Of a stretch of DNA of 64,000 nt, positions 25,201-34,525 are shown in pieces. The notes under the pieces were generated by a model that ran no database searches, had not been told where the DNA came from, and saw only the letters and a list, made by a program, of their open reading frames with translations. Every line of letters begins with the position of its first letter. Position 1 is the first letter of the stretch. Source of the stretch: G963667855 sp963667855 (GTDB taxonomy: Bacteria > Planctomycetota > Phycisphaerae > UBA1845); the NCBI GenBank assembly GCA_963667855.2, contig CAXXKI010000015.1, positions 62,001-126,000 of the forward strand, written 5' to 3'. The translations under genes and the position numbers were made by a program.

Positions 25201-26754
25201 ATGGCCAAAAACCATAATCGCGCAACTGGATTCCTGACTACATCTCTCTTAATGGTTATATGTGGTACGGTACAAGCTGAATACAAGCTGACTTGGTCGG
25301 AGGATTTCGACGGTGGTTCGATTAACGAAAAAACCTGGAACCACGAGGTTTACCCGGGAGTTGTGGCCACCAGCAGCGAGATCGCGTACTACACTGATCG
25401 CCCGGTCAATGCAAAGCTTGCCAACGGCGAGCTGGTCATTACCGCCCGGCGAGAAAAATACGACGATTGCGACTTCACCACCGCCCGGCTGACCACTCTG
25501 GGGAAGCGGGAGTTTCGTTACGGTCGACTTGAAGCAAGGATAAAGTTGCCGGCCGCCAACGGCTTGCATGCCCGTCTCGCGTTGCTGCCCGCCACGCTGG
25601 AATACGGCACCTGGCCGGCCAGCGGCGGCATCGACGTTTTCGACGTGTCAGGGAACAAAGCGGAGTTAGCATCGGGGATTCATTTCGGCGGTTCGGGACC
25701 GCGAGGAAAAAACATCATCAATAATCCGGAGGCTCCCATACCGAACGATCTGGCCGGTGAATACCACGTGTTCGGGCTGGAATGGCAGCCGTATGAACTG
25801 CGCTGGTATATCGACGGTGTGTTATATGCCAGGCAGAACAACTGGTGGAGCAGTGCGGCCGGCTATCCAGCCCCGTTCGACAGACCTTTCTATGTGATGA
25901 TGAGCCTGTCGGTCACGCAGGAGGCAACACAAAACTCCGGGGCATGGCAACACGCAATGCACGTGGATTGGATAAAACTCCACCAGGCCAAGGGTAACAA
26001 GCCCCCTATGGTAAAATTCACCTCTCCGAAAGACGCAAGCAAGCTTGCCGGCAACCAGGTAGTGAAACTGACGGCGGAAGCTTCCGACCCGGAAAATACT
26101 TTGGCTGCGGTTGAGTTCTATTCCGGAAACACACTGATTGGTAAAGCCAAAACCGCCCCGTATTCCTTTAACTGGGATACACCAGACGGCTGCTATACGT
26201 TAACCGCCCGGGCTGTTGATATAGACGGCTATGTATGTGCAGACACCATCAGTATTGAAACAGGCAAAGGCTGCCCCCCTACTCCTTATGGTGGTAAACC
26301 GGCTGACATCCCCGGCTTGATCGAGGCGGAGAATTTCGATAACAGCCCCAAGGGAGAAGCGTGGTTCGACACCGATCCGGGCAATAACGGCAACAGCTAC
26401 CGCCTGGATACCGCCGTGGACATCCAGCCCTGCAACGAAGGCGGCTTCAACCTGGCCTGGATGTTCGGCGGCGAATGGGTGGATTATACGGTGAACGTAA
26501 CCCGCAGCGGGTTGTACGACATCCGTTTCCGAACGGCATCTCCAGGCACAAACGGGCGATTGCATCTGGAATTCAACGGGAAAAACGTCACCGGTACGGT
26601 AACGGTCCCCAACACCGGCGACTGGCAGAAGTTCACCGATATAATAATTCCCAAGATCGAGTTAACTGAGGGCGTGCAGACAATGCGACTGGTTGCGGAG
26701 CAGGATGGGACGAATCTCAACTACTTTGAAATAACACCATCGACTGCCGATTAG
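25201..26754 (+). CDS. secreted GH16-fold protein with degenerate catalytic motif, plus Ig-like and CBM6-like domains
   Basis: About 517 residues. A signal peptide (to about residue 26) leads into a GH16 laminarinase-type domain (WSEDFDGGSINEKTWNHE, FRYGRLEARIKLP, FGLEWQPYELRWYIDGV). The catalytic segment normally GEIDIxE reads GGIDVFD: the nucleophile Glu is Gly and the acid/base Glu is Asp, with only the middle Asp kept. The IWPAFWMLP segment is also altered to LHARLALLP. An Ig-like domain (about 275-355) and a CBM6-like domain (about 370-515) follow. It probably binds rather than cleaves beta-glucan. AAAGGG lies 8 bp before the ATG at 25201; the ATG at 25195 is less well spaced. Confidence 0.82.
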   Translation: MAKNHNRATGFLTTSLLMVICGTVQAEYKLTWSEDFDGGSINEKTWNHEVYPGVVATSSEIAYYTDRPVNAKLANGELVITARREKYDDCDFTTARLTTLGKREFRYGRLEARIKLPAANGLHARLALLPATLEYGTWPASGGIDVFDVSGNKAELASGIHFGGSGPRGKNIINNPEAPIPNDLAGEYHVFGLEWQPYELRWYIDGVLYARQNNWWSSAAGYPAPFDRPFYVMMSLSVTQEATQNSGAWQHAMHVDWIKLHQAKGNKPPMVKFTSPKDASKLAGNQVVKLTAEASDPENTLAAVEFYSGNTLIGKAKTAPYSFNWDTPDGCYTLTARAVDIDGYVCADTISIETGKGCPPTPYGGKPADIPGLIEAENFDNSPKGEAWFDTDPGNNGNSYRLDTAVDIQPCNEGGFNLAWMFGGEWVDYTVNVTRSGLYDIRFRTASPGTNGRLHLEFNGKNVTGTVTVPNTGDWQKFTDIIIPKIELTEGVQTMRLVAEQDGTNLNYFEITPSTAD

Positions 26755-26820
26755 GTTCTTCCCACATACTAGAACATAACCTGGCTTGTAACAAAACGGC
26801 ATTCAAAGAATTCTGTAAAC

Positions 26821-26862
26821 AAAAAACAACCCGTCCTGACTTGCCAGGACGGGTTGTTTTTT
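26821..26862. terminator. bidirectional rho-independent terminator
   Basis: AACAACCCGTCCTG (26825-26838) pairs perfectly with its complement (26845-26858) around a 6-nt loop. A-tract and T-tract flank both sides, so it can end both the plus-strand GH16-fold gene and the convergent minus-strand GH30 gene. Confidence 0.92.
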
Positions 26863-26893
26863 GGGCTATTGCCTAAATGCGATCTGACCCCAA

Positions 26894-28336
26894 TCAGTTG
26901 TAGAGGAGGGTCATTATCGAATGAGGGGGGCTTTTGGTTTTGGCAACCTTGCCGGAAACCTGCAGGCCGAACTCAAGCTCCCTATCGGAACGATTCATTA
27001 CTACTACTGCCCGGCTTCCGTCCGGGTTACGGAACGCGGTCGCCTCGAGTTCAGGTTTATTCGATACACAACCGATCCGCACCGCCCCCGGCCTGATGTA
27101 CTTGCTGAAATGCCCCAGGTAATAATAGGAGTTTTCAAAATGCAATTCGTTGCGCTGGGTATCGGCGATAATGGGCGCATCGCAAAGGTTGTCCACGTGA
27201 TTGGGACCACCCCGCTCGTCCAAAACCATGTTCCAGTCGACCCAGCCCACCGTCCAGCTGTTCAGATCGCCAATGATATCATGCCCGTATCGTTCACCAA
27301 CATCCCAGGAATACAGGTGTACTCCGCCCTCCTGGCATCCTTCGGTAAATAACAGTTTCGTATTGGGGAATGCGTCATGAACTTTATCAAGATGATCGAA
27401 CTGATCCCCGGAATACCAGTGAAAACCGACTCCCCATACGTATTTCGCCGCTTGCGGGTCGGAGAGTACCGGTTCAGCGCGCTCGAAGATTATGTCCTTG
27501 TTATGATCCCATATGATGATCTTTACATGGTTCAATCCCTCTTTTTCCAGAACCGGCCCGAGGTGATCGCGTACGAAATCGCGTTCATCTTCGGCGGAAT
27601 AAATACAGGAATCCCATCGCTGTACGGCCGCAGGTTCGTTCTGTACGGTGAGACCCCAGATTTCGATCCCCTCTTTGGCATAATCCTTTATATAGCGGGC
27701 ATAGTACCTGGCCCACACGTCGCGATACTGCGGCAGGAGGTGGCCACCATGGTTCATCTGTCCGTTATCCTTCATCCACGCCGGCGGACTCCAGGGCGAG
27801 GAAAAGAGCTTGAACTTGGCACCGGGGACGGCCATCGCGTCCTTGATCAGCGGTATCAGCCATCGCCTGTCGCGTGAGATGTCGAAATTTTTCAATTCCG
27901 TATCACCCGGAACCTCGCAATAGGCGTAGTTTTTCAAGGAGAAATCACAACTGTTTATATGGGTACGGCATAGGGTATAACCAATCCCCTCCTGCGGATG
28001 GAAGTAAGCCTTGATTGCCGCCGCTCGCTTGTCCGGACTCATACGCGACAGGGTATACGCAGTAGCCTCGGTAAAGGCGCCGCCAAAACCTTCTATTTCC
28101 TGATAGGTTTTGGATTCATCGATCGCCACAATATTTGGCAGCCGACGGGAAGAGTTTTCATCGAATTTCAAAGGTTCCTTATCCGTCAGTCGATCTGTTG
28201 TCTCTTTCGCAGTAAGAACGACTTTGACCTTGCCAACAGCAGTATCCATTTCGGAACCCTTTTTATCTGCTCCCATTGCCGTCACATGCCCCGAAACAAT
28301 TGATATCACGGCTACCAGTGAGAATTTTTTCCACAT
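26894..28336 (-). CDS. GH30 family beta-glucanase (probable beta-1,6-glucanase), secreted
   Basis: A 480-residue clan GH-A hydrolase. A signal peptide (KKFSLVAVISIVSGHVTA) is followed by the GH30 barrel: IEGFGGAFTEATAY, FSSPWSPPAWMKDNGQM, the acid/base in TVQNEPAA (Glu234) and the nucleophile in LLFTEGC (Glu332). A short beta-sandwich closes the protein. GH30 subfamilies 1 and 3 include glucosylceramidases and beta-1,6-glucanases; in this locus, removal of beta-1,6 branches from laminarin is the likely job. GAGGG 9 bp upstream supports the ATG at 28336. Confidence 0.87.
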   Translation of the reverse strand: MWKKFSLVAVISIVSGHVTAMGADKKGSEMDTAVGKVKVVLTAKETTDRLTDKEPLKFDENSSRRLPNIVAIDESKTYQEIEGFGGAFTEATAYTLSRMSPDKRAAAIKAYFHPQEGIGYTLCRTHINSCDFSLKNYAYCEVPGDTELKNFDISRDRRWLIPLIKDAMAVPGAKFKLFSSPWSPPAWMKDNGQMNHGGHLLPQYRDVWARYYARYIKDYAKEGIEIWGLTVQNEPAAVQRWDSCIYSAEDERDFVRDHLGPVLEKEGLNHVKIIIWDHNKDIIFERAEPVLSDPQAAKYVWGVGFHWYSGDQFDHLDKVHDAFPNTKLLFTEGCQEGGVHLYSWDVGERYGHDIIGDLNSWTVGWVDWNMVLDERGGPNHVDNLCDAPIIADTQRNELHFENSYYYLGHFSKYIRPGAVRIGCVSNKPELEATAFRNPDGSRAVVVMNRSDRELEFGLQVSGKVAKTKSPPHSIMTLLYN

Positions 28337-28547
28337 TATCGAAGCCCTCGTATATTCATACATTCACTAATGAATAAACCAAAGATAAAACCGGCTGTAC
28401 CCGCGGCCGCCAATACGGTCACTTTTGAACCTGCTCTTCCCTGCAAGGTATTCCGCGAAAACAGACTTGCAAGTCAACAGAGAGGCGACAACCGTTTTCA
28501 TTCCTGATTACTTTAATTGGATATTGGCGTAAGTCAAAAACTCTCCG

Positions 28548-31500
28548 TCATTTACCAAACACTACCTGCAAATAAGCGAAATCGTGCAAGGTTATCTCGC
28601 CGTCACCATCAAGATCGAAGCACTTACATGCTACATTCAACCCGTTGCCCGGACCGGATAGGCAATCCTCTATGCCAACCAAATCATCCAGATCAACATC
28701 CAAGTCCTGATCACAGTCACCGGGAACCAGGAAATCATCCGCCCTTAATCCGGGATGGCTGTAAAGAAACTCAACCTCGCGCATCCCTAGCGCCCGACGA
28801 TAGATTTGAACATCATCAATCAAGCCGTGGAATCTTTCGTTCGTACCATTACTGGCCAGGAACCACGGCCGGGTTGCCGGAGAGGCGGGTTCGGTTCCCG
28901 AAACCGTTAAGACATACTGACCGTTTACATAAAACGTAACACTGTTGTCGGCATCGTAAACGGCAACTGCGTGATACCAGTTACCGGCAGCAATCGGCAA
29001 TTGCGAATCATATAAAAAGGTCGGTCCCAGCCTTTCCAGGCACAGGTTCTGACCGGAGATTCTCAATGACCAGCCGTTGTAATCTTCCCAATTCGTCCCT
29101 AAAAGCACGCGAGTGGCAGCGGCCGTCGTAGTGGGTTTAAACCACATACTGACAGTAAAATCATTTACGAGTTCATTGAAAAGCGCCGGGGCATTTAAAC
29201 TGACCTCCTGCGTGTTGCCGTCAAAGGCAACCGAAGTTCCCGTCCCAGGAGCGGCACCGCTTTGGTTTACGAGCGGATTGCCCACGAACCGGCCGTGCAA
29301 CTCGTTCCCGCTGGAATCCTCTGCGAATTCCCCGTCGGTTTCGTCCAGTTTATAATGTGCGATCAGATCCTGGTTTTTCGCCAGAGTCACATTGACTTCG
29401 TCAAACCCGGTAAGTTCACCATCAGAGGCGGTAAGCCGAAGCACATATGTACCGGTTTCGCTGAAAGAAGCGGTTGTCCGCAAACTGGCAGGATCCTGGA
29501 AGATTACCGATCCCGGACCGCTTTCCATCGTCCACAATACGTTAACTGAGGCGGGTGGATTGGGCAATCCATCATCAACAACAAATCCAACAAGACCCGC
29601 AATTTGAGGAACGGTAACGCTCTGATTAGCCCCTGCGTCAACCTCCGGCGGGAAGTTCTGCAGCCCGGCAGTATTTACGGAACCAGGATTCTCATAAAGC
29701 GATTCAATTTCCAGCTCTGTCAATGCCCGACCATATATCTGAACATCATCGATTCGTCCGTCAAACATGTCGGGTGAGTTATCCGCCCCGCGAGACCGGC
29801 CGATGAGTACCGGCTCAAACCCGACAAATCCAGCATGATCGCTGGAATTAACATCCAAAACTCCGTTTACGAATATCGCCTGTTCGCCACGGTGAAAGCG
29901 AAAAGCCAGATGATACCAGTTGCCAGGCTGAATACTTGCGTTGCCGACAGTATCGTTTGCATAAAAACTGAAATGCGGCTTTCCATTACGCAATGCAAGG
30001 TGTAATTCCTGCGAATTGCCAATGCTATCCGTCCCGAGAATCGGCATGTCACCGGTAACAGAATCAGGACAGATCCATGCCACCGCGGTGAAATCCCCCA
30101 TGAATCCCAAAGTGTAGGCGCTTTCCAGGGTGACGTAATCGCTCTGGCCGTCGAAATCCGCCGCACTTGCAGTTTCTGCCGCGGCCCCTGGTTCTCCCAA
30201 CCTCGGCTCATTCATGTATAAACCGTCGTAACTATGGCCGGAGGAATCTGCGGCAGTGGTCCCTGTAACTTCATCAAACGCGTAATGAGCGTTCAGGAAG
30301 GAGTTCTCCCCGTTACCTGCCGGCTCCTCTACGGTAAAGGTAAATGCGTAACCGGTACTGAGAAATTCATCCGATTGCGCCGATACCGAGGCGGGAATAT
30401 TCACCTGGTAACTATCTCCCGGGCGCAACTCTCCTTCCACAGAGAAAACCACCAGCAAGTCATCATAGGTCGATACATACTCAAGTCCAGTCACACCGGG
30501 ACCGGTAATCGTACAAGCCGCCAGCGAACTGACCTCAGGCGGTTTGCTGAAGACAACGGTTATTTCGCTACTGACCGCGCCCTCCCCACCGTTAACCGGA
30601 GCTGTTGCCAGCACAGAAAATCCGCTCGCCGGTACCAAGAGTTCCGTAGCCCAAACGAGACTTTTCGGTGGTGTATAAACAAACCCGGTAAAGCTGTCAT
30701 CAACATAAACGCGTGCAAGTCGATGCTCATTCCGAGGATTGTAGACTACGTAAGAATGCTCACCTCGGGTTTCGTTATAGTAGACCTGGCTGGTGGGAAT
30801 ATCACAATGAGCCTGCCATTGAATATTACCGAGCATGCGATTGGCATGTGTAAAGTAATAGGTTATTCCACCAGTATAATTATCCGTTGCCACAGGATCG
30901 CGTGCATCCCACAATTCGTCCATCTTCGTTGCCACAAAACCCGGATCAAAAAGCTGCAAGTACCCCAGTATCACATTTCCCAGGGAAGCTCCCATCTGGC
31001 TGAATGAACCTGTTTCCGGAGCCAGCCACTCGCCCCTTTCGGCCATCATCTGCTCGTACTGCCACCGGGCAAAGTCCGGATCGCGAACCAGGTAATTAAG
31101 CATGGGGGATATCGGCAACCACTGAATACCGGCTATCCAGGCGGGATCCGCGCTGAAGTATGTGGCATATGCCTGGCCGCTGTCGAAAAGAATGCCTGTA
31201 ATTTCGTGGCCGTAACTGTTTGAATAATTGCTATTCTCGCCAACGTATCCCGGATAATCCAGCCAGTATTCGCTTATGGCCGCAGCTTCCATGGCATGCC
31301 CCATCGCACCTGCGGAGGCAATCTCCTCATCACCTAAAACCTCGCCAAGCAGGAATAATCCCCCCCATGACTGCATTGCCTCTGAACTGGACTCCTGATT
31401 GTTCCCGCCGGGCGAACTTAATCCACCGGCATAAGAGTGCCCGTTCCACACGTCAAACGTTCGCAGAAAGGGGAAATCACTATCACTGCGATCCCAATTG

Positions 31501-33476
31501 GCATACTCCTTAGCCACCAGTTTGATCATGTCTCCATAATCGTTTAAAAACTGGGTGTCATACATTCCCAGTAAAGCGGCGGCGGTTACGAAGTAGCCAT
31601 AGTGGAAATGATGATCGGTAAATGCGTACGAGTAATAACTTTCGTTAAACCCAACCAGTCCCCGCCAGTTTGGATACCGGGCAAAGTAGTATTCCGCCTC
31701 TCCCTCGGTATAGGTCAACCAGTCAGTAAGCGCCGTCTTCAGTCGCTCTTTAAGGGTTTGAAAATCATCGTGCCCCATTTCATTGGCAAAAGACATATAC
31801 CGGGCGAACCTGACCAGATCCTTCCCTCCCCAGTAGGTATCGGCTCCGTAGTCGGATTTCGTTGCGTACATTCCCACATATGCTGCCATGCGGTGAGGAT
31901 CGTAGTCGTTAGCGACATTCCCAAACTGTTTCGGGGCCGGTAAATTCGGAAGAATGCCCTGAAATGGGAAAACTATATTGAATTCCGTACCGACAGCACA
32001 TTTTAACACGCCTCTTGGTGTCAGGTACTCCAAACCGTTAAAGACAAGATCATTCGTGGTTAATCGGTAATGATGAGGAATCCAGCCCTGCAATGCATTG
32101 CGATTTGTCCCTCTTAACGCTTCGGCCTCAATGCTCCAGGTTGTAACCACTTCACTTTTCGCCCGATCCAGACTCCACTCCATGGTGGTTGACCTGGGGA
32201 TCGCATAGGCGTAATCATATAGAGTCGCCAACCAGCTATCTGAGGGCATTGCCCCAACCACAAGATACGAATCCGGACCGGCAAACGTAGCAGACAAGGT
32301 ATCCCCGCTCAGATCAAACTCCGTGCCCGCAGGAGCAAATAGCGCATAATAGCGGCCGGCATACTGCAGCCCCAGGTGATCCGTCACCACGGGAAACGAC
32401 ATCAAATCTCCCGTTTCCGTGAAATAGCGGGTGGTGTTATTCGACACTATCCTGGGGCTTACACTGGAAAACTCCAACCATACAAAAGGAAACCCATGCC
32501 CCATGGTTACATCCATACACTGTTCGGAGCCTCTTGCCATGCGGAACTTAACCAGCCAATCTCTCCAGTCAGCAGCTCGAGCGTCCTCCGGAGAAAAGCT
32601 CGTTCTGTAACTGTCCTGCGGGTTTTCAATGTTATCACTGAGGACCAGCTGGTCGACACAGATATGCCCCCAGCCGCCGGAGGTTAGATCTGCGATTTCC
32701 ACCCTGCCGGTAGCTCCCTGAATTGATTCGCCAGAAAGATCCCAGACCACCCATTTCAGGTTTTCACTATTGTCACCGGTAGTACTGCGAACAATCGTAT
32801 CGTTGACAACAAGACGAATCTCCGTTTCACCCGGATGGTTCCCTCCGGCAATGAGAAAATGCAGGTAATCACGGTTAATAACAAACTCAGGAGACAACAT
32901 CGTTCCCGTGCTGCCATCATTTGGATAATAACTGTTGACCAGGCCATCACCGAGAAAACCCGTCACGTCCATCTGTCCGGCGAATGAACCGCCTGCCGGA
33001 ACGGTACCAAAGGCGTTGCCGGTAATCTGCCACCCTTTAGGGTAAACACCATTTTCGAAATCACCTATTACGATATCGTTCGGGTTTGGATTCGGAGCCA
33101 CTTCTCCGTGAATCTGCAACGGCATTTCGGTAACCATGGCCGATCCATCACCGTTGAAGGTATTGGGATAATAGACATCTATCCCCTTATCATCTGCTGA
33201 AACGGTCAAGGGATAAGCCCACATGGCTCCTGCATATCGACTGGCAATAAGATCAGTCCACCAGTCATTGGTGGGTATAGGCCGGCCTGCAGGATCAGCG
33301 ACATAGATACTGCGGGTCAACATATCCGCCGGGTTTTCGCCCTCGTGCGCCGGAGGATATTCCGCATATGATCCAGCTCCAACATGAACTCCTGATGGTT
33401 CCCCAAAAGCCGTTTTGTCACCAATAGCAAGCAAAACCCCAACGACAGCGATGGTATTTACGGAGGCTCTTCTCAT
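28548..33476 (-). CDS. GH81 endo-beta-1,3-glucanase with nested levanase-type domain, two LamG domains and dockerin-like tail
   Basis: A 1642-residue secreted enzyme that should cleave long beta-1,3-glucan (laminarin). Signal peptide to about residue 25. The GH81 beta-sandwich (from 68) is interrupted at about 136-282 by a domain like those in GH32 levanases (HFLIAGGNHPGETEIRLVV, SGGWGHICVDQLVLSD) and then resumes. GH81 catalytic marks are TDHHFHYGYFV (Asp621) and GGNNQESSSEAMQSWGG (Glu695, Glu699). After about residue 990 come an Ig-like (Big_5) domain, LamG 1, a PKD-like domain, LamG 2 and a dockerin-like tail (GDCDQDLDVDLDDLVGIEDC, then DLDGDGEITLHDF). Bacterial GH81 proteins are usually 700-1000 residues, so it is unusually large. 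The GH30 gene follows 211 bp downstream. Confidence 0.92.
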   Translation of the reverse strand: MRRASVNTIAVVGVLLAIGDKTAFGEPSGVHVGAGSYAEYPPAHEGENPADMLTRSIYVADPAGRPIPTNDWWTDLIASRYAGAMWAYPLTVSADDKGIDVYYPNTFNGDGSAMVTEMPLQIHGEVAPNPNPNDIVIGDFENGVYPKGWQITGNAFGTVPAGGSFAGQMDVTGFLGDGLVNSYYPNDGSTGTMLSPEFVINRDYLHFLIAGGNHPGETEIRLVVNDTIVRSTTGDNSENLKWVVWDLSGESIQGATGRVEIADLTSGGWGHICVDQLVLSDNIENPQDSYRTSFSPEDARAADWRDWLVKFRMARGSEQCMDVTMGHGFPFVWLEFSSVSPRIVSNNTTRYFTETGDLMSFPVVTDHLGLQYAGRYYALFAPAGTEFDLSGDTLSATFAGPDSYLVVGAMPSDSWLATLYDYAYAIPRSTTMEWSLDRAKSEVVTTWSIEAEALRGTNRNALQGWIPHHYRLTTNDLVFNGLEYLTPRGVLKCAVGTEFNIVFPFQGILPNLPAPKQFGNVANDYDPHRMAAYVGMYATKSDYGADTYWGGKDLVRFARYMSFANEMGHDDFQTLKERLKTALTDWLTYTEGEAEYYFARYPNWRGLVGFNESYYSYAFTDHHFHYGYFVTAAALLGMYDTQFLNDYGDMIKLVAKEYANWDRSDSDFPFLRTFDVWNGHSYAGGLSSPGGNNQESSSEAMQSWGGLFLLGEVLGDEEIASAGAMGHAMEAAAISEYWLDYPGYVGENSNYSNSYGHEITGILFDSGQAYATYFSADPAWIAGIQWLPISPMLNYLVRDPDFARWQYEQMMAERGEWLAPETGSFSQMGASLGNVILGYLQLFDPGFVATKMDELWDARDPVATDNYTGGITYYFTHANRMLGNIQWQAHCDIPTSQVYYNETRGEHSYVVYNPRNEHRLARVYVDDSFTGFVYTPPKSLVWATELLVPASGFSVLATAPVNGGEGAVSSEITVVFSKPPEVSSLAACTITGPGVTGLEYVSTYDDLLVVFSVEGELRPGDSYQVNIPASVSAQSDEFLSTGYAFTFTVEEPAGNGENSFLNAHYAFDEVTGTTAADSSGHSYDGLYMNEPRLGEPGAAAETASAADFDGQSDYVTLESAYTLGFMGDFTAVAWICPDSVTGDMPILGTDSIGNSQELHLALRNGKPHFSFYANDTVGNASIQPGNWYHLAFRFHRGEQAIFVNGVLDVNSSDHAGFVGFEPVLIGRSRGADNSPDMFDGRIDDVQIYGRALTELEIESLYENPGSVNTAGLQNFPPEVDAGANQSVTVPQIAGLVGFVVDDGLPNPPASVNVLWTMESGPGSVIFQDPASLRTTASFSETGTYVLRLTASDGELTGFDEVNVTLAKNQDLIAHYKLDETDGEFAEDSSGNELHGRFVGNPLVNQSGAAPGTGTSVAFDGNTQEVSLNAPALFNELVNDFTVSMWFKPTTTAAATRVLLGTNWEDYNGWSLRISGQNLCLERLGPTFLYDSQLPIAAGNWYHAVAVYDADNSVTFYVNGQYVLTVSGTEPASPATRPWFLASNGTNERFHGLIDDVQIYRRALGMREVEFLYSHPGLRADDFLVPGDCDQDLDVDLDDLVGIEDCLSGPGNGLNVACKCFDLDGDGEITLHDFAYLQVVFGK

Positions 33477-33507
33477 TGCTTTTGTCCCGAATCCATATTG
33501 AAGAAAA

Positions 33508-33550
33508 AGCTACACGCCATGCTCGTTTAAACACGGCACGACGTGTAGCT
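33508..33550 (-). terminator. terminator between PEP-CTERM and GH81 genes
   Basis: AGCTACACG (33508-33516) and CGTGTAGCT (33542-33550) form the base of a long hairpin, extended inside by GCATG/CGTGC pairing. On the minus strand TTTTTC follows. It ends the PEP-CTERM transcript just 32 bp before the GH81 start, so GH81 needs its own promoter or read-through. Confidence 0.7.
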
Positions 33551-33628
33551 ACTCCAACCAACAGCCTGTTAAATCATCTTGCGATTCATCCTGGCAGACC
33601 AAGTTATCGCAATTCCCCAAGGTCAGAA

Positions 33629-34378
33629 TTAACCTCTACGCCGCCTTACAACAACCATTGCGCCAATTGTCAGCAAAGCCAGTGATGCAGGCTCAGGAAC
33701 AACCGTCACCGCCAGGTCGCGCAGAATGACGCCTGAACCACCACCGACAAAAACGCGGGCAACTTCACCATCGGTGAAAAACGCTGACATATCAATGCCG
33801 GGGATAGCATATTCCGCAACAACCGGACCGCCTGCGTACGCATCATCAATGGTATAACTGAGCATGCCGGTCGCGGCCTCATAAGCCATCTGTACACGAA
33901 CCAGAGGTCCGTTCACCGAAATTCCCGCACCAGTCGGGCCATTGGGACCACCGTCTCCCAGGTTGTACGTAAAAGTGTTGGACAATCCGTACTGCCCCAG
34001 CTCCAACCAGCAGGAATCTGTAATATCCCAATCCGGGGTGCCGTACGCTCCGATTTCGCCGCCACCGATCCCCATAAACAGCCGTCCCCCGACTGAAAAA
34101 TCCACGGTCACCTCGGCAACAAAATCCACCGTATTGTAATCACCATCGACCGAATGGATATGGTTACGACCGTCGTTGCCCAGAAGGGCCATTCCAATCT
34201 GCGCCCCGGCGGGTGAATAGGTTATTTCCCTATCTGCAGTCAATGTATCAGCCTCGGCCAGTACCGGGGCAAGCCCGGCTTCGCTGGTCAACGAATTGGT
34301 GAAACTCATTGCACCGAAGGATGTTGCCGTGCAAATGCCTGTCAAGAGAACTACTGAAAAAACCAACTGACGCCTCAT
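33629..34378 (-). CDS. PEP-CTERM sorted surface/secreted protein
   Basis: A 249-residue protein with a signal peptide (VFSVVLLTGICTATSFGA) and a beta-rich, Gly-rich middle with no recognised enzyme motif. The tail has a PEP motif (VVPEPASLALL), a hydrophobic stretch and an RRRRG end, the PEP-CTERM sorting signal processed by exosortases. GGAGGAAACA precedes the ATG. It lies between the GH81 and GH16 genes, so a glucan-binding or surface role is possible but not shown. Confidence 0.8.
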   Translation of the reverse strand: MRRQLVFSVVLLTGICTATSFGAMSFTNSLTSEAGLAPVLAEADTLTADREITYSPAGAQIGMALLGNDGRNHIHSVDGDYNTVDFVAEVTVDFSVGGRLFMGIGGGEIGAYGTPDWDITDSCWLELGQYGLSNTFTYNLGDGGPNGPTGAGISVNGPLVRVQMAYEAATGMLSYTIDDAYAGGPVVAEYAIPGIDMSAFFTDGEVARVFVGGGSGVILRDLAVTVVPEPASLALLTIGAMVVVRRRRG

Positions 34379-34525
34379 TGTTTCCTCCTTCCTCTGAAAG
34401 CCGGACCGACTGGATCGAACCTATCGACCCACGCATGTCGGTCAGCCAAGAGCCCTTTGAAAAATCGTATTACGTTCAACCTGCTTTGATATAAAACCAC
34501 CAAACCAATTCACAACTCGCCTCGG

